NCBI GenBank assembly: GCA_964017235.1
Contig: OZ024930.1
Coordinates: 24,432,614 to 24,496,613 of the forward strand
DNA from: Sabellastarte sp. h YS-2021
Lineage: Eukaryota; Annelida; Polychaeta; Sabellida; Sabellidae
Length of the DNA stretch: 64,000 bases
Direction of reading: 5' to 3'
Part shown: positions 25,401 through 34,400 of the stretch, piece after piece
Position numbering within the stretch: position 1 is the stretch's first letter
Layout of the letters: the number at the start of each line of letters is the position of its first letter
Position numbers and translations under genes: made by a program
The notes under the pieces: model-generated
The model's database searches: none
Seen by the model: the letters and a program-made list of their open reading frames with translations, nothing else
What the model was told of the DNA's origin: nothing

Positions 25401-28400
25401 TTCGTAATAATCCCCTTGCTTCGGGAGTTTTTAAATGGCCATTATCTTTTCAGGGAAACTTAGACTTTTCTTTTGGATAGTCTTCCAGTTGGCACTCTAC
25501 AACTGTTTCAATGATGTCATCAATATTTTATACATTGATGGAAGCCAGTTGTGTGTATACCTGTTTGATGAGTTTTTCATTCATTTATTTTAATTTTATT
25601 ACTAAATTGTATGCTTGATGCCTGTATAGTAAATTTCAATGGTTTTGTGAATTTATATGTGCAAGCTCTAAAACAGGAAATATTAACAGTTTTGATATTC
25701 AAATATCAGTCGACACAATGTCCTTATTTACAAAGGATCACTAATAATGCATATTTTTTCACCAAAATACAGTCTCCAAACACGGATGGTCTGGCTTTTA
25801 ACCACATGGCCAATGTCTACCCGCAGTATGCCTATTCCTATGGATCTTACTTGTGGATGGATCCAGGTGCTGACGTCATAGTAGATCATCTGGTTGACGT
25901 CATAGAAGACATCGTGACCAGGTATGTAATGGGTACAGAATCCTTATTGCAATAGTTTTTTAAGTGCGAGGTCTAAACATTTAAATATTATGTTAGCAGG
26001 AGTGAAAATACAAAACTGTACAACCTCTCTTTTGTCTGAATACTGCAGTATATTGTGCTTATATTTAGGTTTGATGTGGATGGTGTTCACTTTGATGATT
26101 ACTTCTACCCTTACCCAGTAGATGGCGTGGATTTCCCAGATTCAGCCACTTATAATGATTACATCAATTCAGGTCAGACCAATAGTAAAGTAATATTTTA
26201 TTATGGTAAAATATTTTTTTAATTAAGGAGTATACACTTTATGTTGTTATGGATTGAAGGACACTTAAAATCAACAGAAAGGTAGAATCATTTTTAAATG
26301 ATTTAATGTCATCGTTTTATGAATTAATTAATGTTATCAACTCAATATAGTTTTGCGTTAAGCCAAGTAATACATATTGAGTTACCTTTGTGCCCCTGTT
26401 CCATCAAAGGATTAATCCCTGATTGGATATGCGACCCTTAATTCTTGAGTGTTTGTGCAAAAAACATGAATAATGGGTGGAGCAGTGGAATCAGGATCCA
26501 GTTCTGCAATTGTTCTCAGGAAGCCTCAGACCTCCTCAAACAACTCATCATTGTTCAACAACCAACAGGCGATTAAGCCACTGTTCTGATATGATTAAAC
26601 ACCGATTCTGTCAGGGATATACTAACTGGGTCACAGACCAATCAGAGACCACCTCAGGCCTCCTGGGACTAATAACAGATTTCATCAGACAGCAATGGCC
26701 GATTTTTGGGGTTTTTTCTGTGGTGTGTCAGGGATAGATATGGGACCACGTACAGACCTCCCAGGAAGTCTCAGACAACATAAGAGTGTGTCAAGTTCAG
26801 TCTGAGGAGATCTCAAGGAAGCCTGGGACTGGAATATATGTGGATAGGGGAAAACGTGGATCGGTTACAGTCAAAAATGTCAAACATGTTTGATTTTTAT
26901 ACCTACCTCAATAGATCCAAACAGATCAAGCAGACTGTCTAGGACAATTTTATGCCCCTGTTCCACCAAAGGACTAAGCCCCGATCCTGTCGGCGACCCT
27001 TAATCATGGACAGTCACTGAGAAAAAAGGTAAAATGGGTGGGAATACTGAATCAGTATTAAAGTCTGGGATTAAGGTCAGATCAGCTGAGGAGGCCCCAG
27101 GAGGTCCCAGACAGTCCTACTACTCCAGATGAGTGGAAAGAACTGGAGAGGGAATTCAGGATCAGGTGGAATGTTCCACATGCCCTGGAAGCCCTTGATG
27201 GAAAGCATGTGGCCGTGAAGAAACCAAAGAACACTGGAGCCCTGTACCACAACTACAAGGGGTTCTTTTCAATAGTAATGTTGGCCTTGGTAGATGGGCA
27301 GTACAAGTTCAGATGGGTGGATGCAGGTACAGCTGGATCTTGCTCAGATGTCCAGATATTTAATGCCTCTCAGCTAAAGAGGAAGATTGAGGATGGCAGG
27401 ATAGGCTTCCCTGACTCAGCTCCTATAAACCAGGGTGGTAGAGATGTCCCATACTTCATTCTGGCAGATGATGCCTTTGCCCTGAAGACCTGGCTCATGA
27501 AACCCTATGGCAGAAGGATGTTAACCTAGATAGAAAAGGATTGCCACTATAGAATATCAAGGGGCAGGAGAGTTGTTGAGAATGCTTTTGGCATCCTGGT
27601 TTCAAGATTTAGAGTCATGATGACCACTATTGAACTACCCCCAGAAACAGTCAGGGAAGTGGTATTTACCTGTGTGGTTCTCCACAACATACTGAGAAGC
27701 CAGCATCAAGGTCAACGTGGCAGAATATAACTCCTGCTGCAGTAACCAGTCCTTTTCAGGACTACCAAATATTCCAAAAACAATTATTCAGCTGTGCTTG
27801 TTCTAAATATTACCACCATTTCCCAACATAAGTCACCCAACAAATAGACAAACCCAATGGCCAACATAACACACCCAACTGACAAACAGACAAACTCAAT
27901 GCCCGACAGAAGTCACTCACCCAACAGACAAACCCAATGGCCAACATAACACACCCAACTGACAAACAGACAAACCCAATGCCTGACAGAAGTCACTCAC
28001 CCAACAAACAAACAAACCCAATACCCGACAGAAGTCACGCACCCAACAAAGAGACAAACCCAATGCCTGACAGAAGTCAACCACCCAACAAACAGACAAA
28101 CCCAATGCCTGACAGAAGTCACACAGCCAACAAACAGACAAACCCAATGCCCGACAGAAGTCACCCAACAAACAAACAGACAAACCCAATGCACAACAGA
28201 AGTCACCCAACAAACAAACAGACAAACCCAATGCCCAACAAAACTCACCCAACTGAAAAACAGACAAACCCAGTGCTAAACATAATTCTCAAAAAAAAAT
28301 CAAAAAACCCAATGCCAAACATAACTTGCTAAATGGTATAAAATTAGACTTACGTTTGACTGAAAGTTTTTCCTTTACTGGATATCTTAAAATTATTTTT

Positions 28401-31400
28401 TTACTCCACTTCACGAATATTTAGAAAATATAATCACCAAAGTGGTTCTCTTTATGTTGGGTTATGTTTGCAAAATAGTTTGTTACTTCTTTATTTGAGT
28501 TCTGTTTGCCGTTGGGTTTGTCTGTTTTTTGGTTGGGGTGTTATGTTTGGTATTGGGTTTGTGTGGTTGTAAGTTGGGGTTTAGGTTTGGGTGTTTCTGG
28601 GTTTGTGTGTTTTTTAGTTGGGGGTTAGGTTTGGTATTGGGTTTGTGTGTTTGTTGGTTGTTAGCTATATGATAATGCCTTTTAACTCTAGGGATGGTGC
28701 AAGTGTTGGACTTTTTTATTAAAGATTTTAACCTATCCCATGGATTTTAAACTAAAAATGGGATGATTATTTATGTGGCCTTTTTTCGCTATGTGTAGTA
28801 CCATGGATTATTTGTTTCATGTTTGGGGGTGGTGTGGGTGTTGGACTTTTTTTTCTTGTGATAAGTATTTGTACTGAACTGTTATGTTTTGGGAGGGGAA
28901 ATTGAACAACTTGCAGCTGAATAATTGTTTTTGGAATATTTGGGTGTCCCTGAAAAGGGCCGATGGTAGGTCAAAGACCCACCCTGACTGGATGGCTACT
29001 GAGGAGGCTGCTGCTGTTCAGGTGGTGCTGTAGTGGTGATAGTGAAGAGTTGCAGCAGCTGCTGCTGCTGAGGCTGGTCAGTGATCTGTATTGATGTCAG
29101 ATCTGGTAGCTGGCTTAGCATTCCACTTAGGTTATGTCTACTGCCCTCGTCCTGTACTGTTGGAACTGATGTAGGATTTCCAAAGCCAATGGGGTTGGGT
29201 GTGTAGTAGATGTAACTGCTGCTAGCTGCGGCTTGGGTGGAACTAGACGCCTGTTGAGTGGTTGTTGGCAGTATCCCGACCCTCTGGGACTCTGTGGTAA
29301 TAGTGACTGATCTTCTAGGTAGTGGTTGATGTCTATGGTTGCTCTTAATGGTTTCAATGTCTCTAAAAATCCTTCCCTTGAGGTCCTCAAACTACTCTTG
29401 GGTCATCTTTTCAGCCTCTGATGCCACGTAGTCAAAGAAGGGCTGCCTGTCTGACTTCTGCTGCAGGAAACCTGAGAACAATGTTCTCATCTCGTCAAAG
29501 TGCTCGATTTTCTTGAAGTCTGTTGAAACTGGTGTAGATGTGAACATAGGTTGACTCCTACTGTCCTTCAGGACACTGGACTCAAGGTGTTCTGTATCAG
29601 TAGTAGATTTATGTGATTCATCCTGCGTGCTGGTGTTGGGACTGGATTTGAACCCAGAACTTCTGCTGACCGCCTTGCGTCTGATGTGTGTCTTAAGGAA
29701 ACCCATCTGCTGGTAGACCCTGGACTGGTCTGTTGGTCATCTCCCTTGGGGCTTGGCCAGATTGTAGCTTGGAGAGCTTGCCATAGCGCATTTTCTGTGA
29801 TTCGAACCATCTTCTGACATCAAAAGGCTGGAGCTTCAGTTCTGCAGAGATTTCTGCCCAGAGAGCCTCCTTCTTCTGTTTGTCATGGAAACGTGCATGC
29901 TCCTTGTCGTACAGCTGTGGATGTTCCTTCACAAACTCCACAATTGCAGTTTCTTGGCTGTCAGTGAATGTAGCACAGACCCTGGGTCTCTTGGCTGTCG
30001 AGTGACTCTCTGAATCTTCCTCACACCTCTCATTTTCTTCGCAAGCTTCCCCAGTAACTTCCAAATGTTACTCTCTCTCTCTTCTGTACACTCCTCTGTC
30101 CTCTCCTCAGTCCTTTCCTCACTCCTTTCCTCCATCCTCTCCTCCACCTCTCCACTTTCCTTCTCCCTCTCCCCTTGCCTCTCATCCATCTTCTTCTTTC
30201 CTCTCTTTCCTCCTTTCTCTTTTCTCATAACTCCAGTCAGTGTAAAAAAAAGTTAAAAAACTAAAATGTGTCTCCTAACTGTAAAATTTGCCTTAAGCTC
30301 AAGTATAATATATGTAAAAAAAACTGAAAACCCCTGCAAAACAGTGACACACGTCTCTCAGTAGCCAACCAATCAGTAACAATGAGAATGTGTGCAAGGT
30401 CGCTTATATTGTCTCCGGTCCCCTCATTGCCTCATTTTAATTTCTGACGCATGGAAAATAGTCAGCTCTTAATTGATTCTTAGTCCCAGGCCTCCTGGGG
30501 CATCCTCAAACCATCGCAGACTAAATTTGTGTTGTCCCAGGTGGCCTTAGGACGCCGGCTTGTATTGGTTAGGGTCGGTTTCCCTTAGTCGGGGCTTAGT
30601 CCCAGACCTTGATTTTTGAGTCGCAGGACACCTTAGGTGGTCTGAGGCTTCCTGAAACTAATGAAACTAACAATGTACAGTGAATCTCAGTAGCTTGAGA
30701 AATATTCTAATCAATGTCAGTTTTGTTATAAACTAGGTGGCACTCTGTCCAGAGAAGATTGGAGAAGGGACAACGTGAACAGAATGGTGGAAAGAGTCTG
30801 GCTAGTCATTCAATCACTGAATTCTGAACTGGGGAAAGATGTAAGTTATAATATTGATTGAATTTATCCTATGTATAGTAGCTCTAACTGTCAAAAGGCC
30901 AAGCTAGTATTTATTGTGTGGGACGCACTGGGTTTAAACCATATGACTCTCAGGAGAGAAGTTGGTTTTTACATAAGCTACACCCCTGACTTCATGAAAA
31001 TCACATAAACAGTCCAACTTTGATCTTTTCCACACTCCCATTAACAGAGTTATATGTGATTAATTTAGCTTTCACTGAATACATTTTATTCTCCAGTGGT
31101 GTACAAGTCTCGAGAAAATGTTGGTATTAATTTGAACCTTTGATAGCCACAGCTAACGAGTTTCACTGATTTTTGCATTTTTGCACATGTAACAGGTGTG
31201 GCACAGCACCAATTTTCAAGCCTTACATCTAAGTAATAAATTTAGAGAGGGCTATAATCCTATACCTTTCATTATAAGTGCATACATACCCCAAATAGTT
31301 ATATATATTTATATATTTAGAGGTGTTGGTAGTCTAGTGGTTAAAACTTTTGAAGTAAGTTGCCTATGCAAGAGAAAGATAAGGTGCACTACAGGCATCA

Positions 31401-34400
31401 GAAAGTGCAATAAGAGTGCCATAATCTATTGCATATTTGTGTTCACTGTCAAACATGTATGTTGGGAAGTCTAAGAAGTATATAAGAAACATTGTGCATG
31501 TTTAGCAAAAAAACTTCCTTTCTAACATACTGTAAAACACGAATTCTACACTAATTTCATTATAAAATTATAATGATTTAGCATTGATAAACAATATATT
31601 TTGTAATTTATCAATGAAAATCCTGATTGTTTTCAAGATTTCTTGTTTGTAGAATAATAATTACTAGAATGGCCATGTTTATTTGTGTGAGTTCATTAAA
31701 CAAATATATGTGACATAAAGAACTTGAAGTTAACCTGTGTGTAGTTAACTCAGTCCACTGCCTAGTAATGAACTTTACCATCGATTGCAATTATATTGGG
31801 GGATTGTTTCCCCCCCTGAGTGTAGAGTTTTGGAACAAAGGCCAGTTATGTACCAGCTGTCACTTGGCAGTGTAAGGAGATTATTGTCTAGTCTAAGTTA
31901 ATGCCTGTATAGTAAACAGAATTAAAATATAATTGAACTAGACAATATTTACCACACCACTGTCTAAACTGCCTTATATTATCCAATTATGCTTGGTAAT
32001 ATTTCGAAAATATATTGAATTTTCTCATCAGAGGCTGAAAACACATCCCACTTTTGCCCTAAGGTGCAAAAAGCTTATCCTCTCTGAGCCGCTTTTTTGA
32101 GCCTCTTTTTTGGAGGATCAGGGGAAAAAAATCAATAAAATAAATGTTTGATTTCATTGGTGATTATCAGGATTTTAAAAATCAATAAAATAATCAAATA
32201 CTGACTATTGAACAGTATCCACTTAAAGGTGTAAGGGAGTGTAATAAGTGGTAATAATAGTAACAAAAAGCAATAGAGTATATCTATAAGCTTTTATGTT
32301 CAGTCTCTTTATGTAGGACGGAAATAGGACCAATTATGGTTGTAATAGTTTGAATATTGGTAATACTCTATAATTTGCATATTAATGTATATGCGTTTTT
32401 TATGCACAATTATGGGTTCTCAGCCTGACATATGGTGTGATATCAGTATATACACTAACATATAAATTGTTTTTTTTTATATGTATGGCATATCTGATTG
32501 AGGTATTGTTTGTTTGATTATCAAAAAAACAAATCCAATCAGACATGAAGAAGGGTCACTATAGGACATGAATCTCCATGCCTATGCAGCTTAGATATTG
32601 GCTGTAAAAGTGCACATAAAACGTTAATATGGACTTTAGCCTAAGTTTGGCTATCTCATTCCCTCACCATTATTGCAATTGTAAATCAGTTAATTACTTG
32701 ATTTTTATACTTTATCTATCAACTATGGGCTTTGTAAAGTGTGTGTAATGGGGTTTTCTGAGAATAATTCTCGATGGGGTTTTCTGTTGAAGAAGGTACA
32801 AAGAGTCAATGATAGAATTAGCAGAATACTTAGAGATTCCTTTGTTTCAGGTCAAGTTTAGCATCAGTCCATTTGGCATTTATCGTCCTGGTCATCCAGA
32901 TGGGATGCCTTCACCCATTACCGGTCTAGATCCTTACACTGCACTGTTTGCTGATGCTAAACTGTGGATGCAGGAAGGGTGGATGGACTTTCTTATCCCT
33001 CAGTTGTACTGGCAAACACATCCACCAGCTCAGAGCTATCCTACTCTCCTAGACTGGTGGTGTGACGTAGGTAGTCAGTCAGGTAAAGTTATGTTATATA
33101 TAGACATTGTTTCCTGCGCTTACGAGTGGCCTACCAGGTTATCAGATTTGGCATCTAATCACTGGCAGTCACCTCTGTTTGGATTCACTTTCCACCAGTG
33201 ACAATCCTGAGGATCTGTCCCAATATGACCCTGTCTGTTGAACGGAACATAACAACCCCTACTTTGACCTTTGACCCATACTTACGAAATTCTTTGATAT
33301 TCATACATTTGCTGATAAATTAATTTACTGCATTATATAGCTATTAATGTTATGTTGATATTAGGTGAATAACCTAAATATATAGTTCACCATTCATACT
33401 TTATTTCTAATAGTTTTGCTTTTCACATTTGCAGATAAAACAATAAAAGATTCCCCTCTAATAAGTTTAGCTTTGTTTATCTTTGTTTATCCATGTATAT
33501 GAGAGGCTGGGCTTCTGGTTTTAATGCTGGTGATGTCATGTTGGTTAACAGGCATTGAGAAGTCATGGAACTTAATAGCTCAATTCTTGAGTGATTTATC
33601 TTTGCAACCTCTCTTGTGAGGTAGTTCTGAGAATAAACTTATTGGCTGTAGAACCTATATTTTCAGTTGTCTGGAGCTTGTTTACGATAACTGAAGATGC
33701 TTGTTCCATTTTAAACATGTTTAATAAGCTTTTTGAGTGAACATTTCTGTTCGGGGTAGTCAAAACCGATCCTTCTGGTAAAAATACGCACACCAATTTA
33801 TCTTCATGGTGCTGCATACAACTTATGGAACAACAACTTATCAACTCATCTTGCACACTTTTCTATGGAAATGGGGCCGAGTTGTTTGGCCAGGAAGAAG
33901 ATACTGCACTAGTCCAATTAATCAAATTAACTCTAATCTCTTTATAAATCATAACATTTAGAAACTGGTTGTTAGGGGTATAATTTTGTTTGTATGACTC
34001 ATTTTCTTTTCATTTGGAACTACATACCTGTTTTGTGAGGTTTCCCCACCAGCATCATCATGCCCTTTCTAGTTTTTAATTGACATGCTCTTACAATAAG
34101 TTTTTTATGTATTACTAGAGTATCAGTCAGTAATGCCTGTATTATTGATAGGATTGAAGTTTTTTTTTCAATTAGGTCCAGGTTCCATCAAGTTTGTACA
34201 TTCAGTGACATTTTTTGTATACAGGTGTTCAGGTCTATGGTGGCAATGGGCTTTACAGGTTGGATGCTGGAGAAGGTGACTGGCCAATACATGAATTTGG
34301 CGTCCAGGTGGACATATCCAGAGCTCTGAGAGACAAGCTGTCCCTGGGAAACTGTCAGTACAGTGCCAAGTACATCAGAGATAACGTCAAAGGTAACTAT

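Larger units (their letters stand above)
21649..25772 (+). other. Intron 5 of the GHL10 gene
   Basis: This 4.1-kb intron is AT-rich. It contains a stem-loop at 22233-22275 and a LINE 5' fragment around 24640-25060. The rest (21.7-24.5 kb and 25.1-25.7 kb) shows no coding segment that I can support. Confidence 0.6.
26391..30700. mobile_element. PIF/Harbinger element(s), nested, in GHL10 intron 7
   Basis: Two left ends of the same family are seen: TGCCCCTGTTCCATCAAAGG at 26391 and TGCCCCTGTTCCACCAAAGG at 26953, the second preceded by TTA, the usual Harbinger target. Both resemble the ends of the complete MITE at 41996-42715. Inside are a plus-strand transposase remnant (27121-27727), a minisatellite and a minus-strand MADF-like gene (30228-29127), the two-gene layout of Harbinger elements. 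The right side (30430-30650) has family-specific CCCAGGCCTCCTGGG blocks but no clean right terminus. Confidence 0.75.

Noticed and set aside
27835-28325. CRISPR-like array
   Set aside because: Units are contiguous and similar throughout, without unique spacers; the window is eukaryotic.
27917-28332. Long overlapping ORFs on both strands with a 13-residue repeat
   Set aside because: They arise from a 39-bp minisatellite whose period is divisible by three; no splice sites, start context or non-repetitive sequence supports a protein.
29127-30256. Host gene with charged Glu/Arg repeat at about 30.1 kb
   Set aside because: It lies inside the Harbinger element, contains frameshifts, and its MADF-like domain is the usual second protein of such elements.
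33083-33201. Extension of GHL10 exon 9 past 33082 to the stop at 33201
   Set aside because: The donor GTAAAG at 33083 joins in phase to exon 10 ([14 protein letters not shown]), which continues the domain; the read-through tail shows no family similarity.
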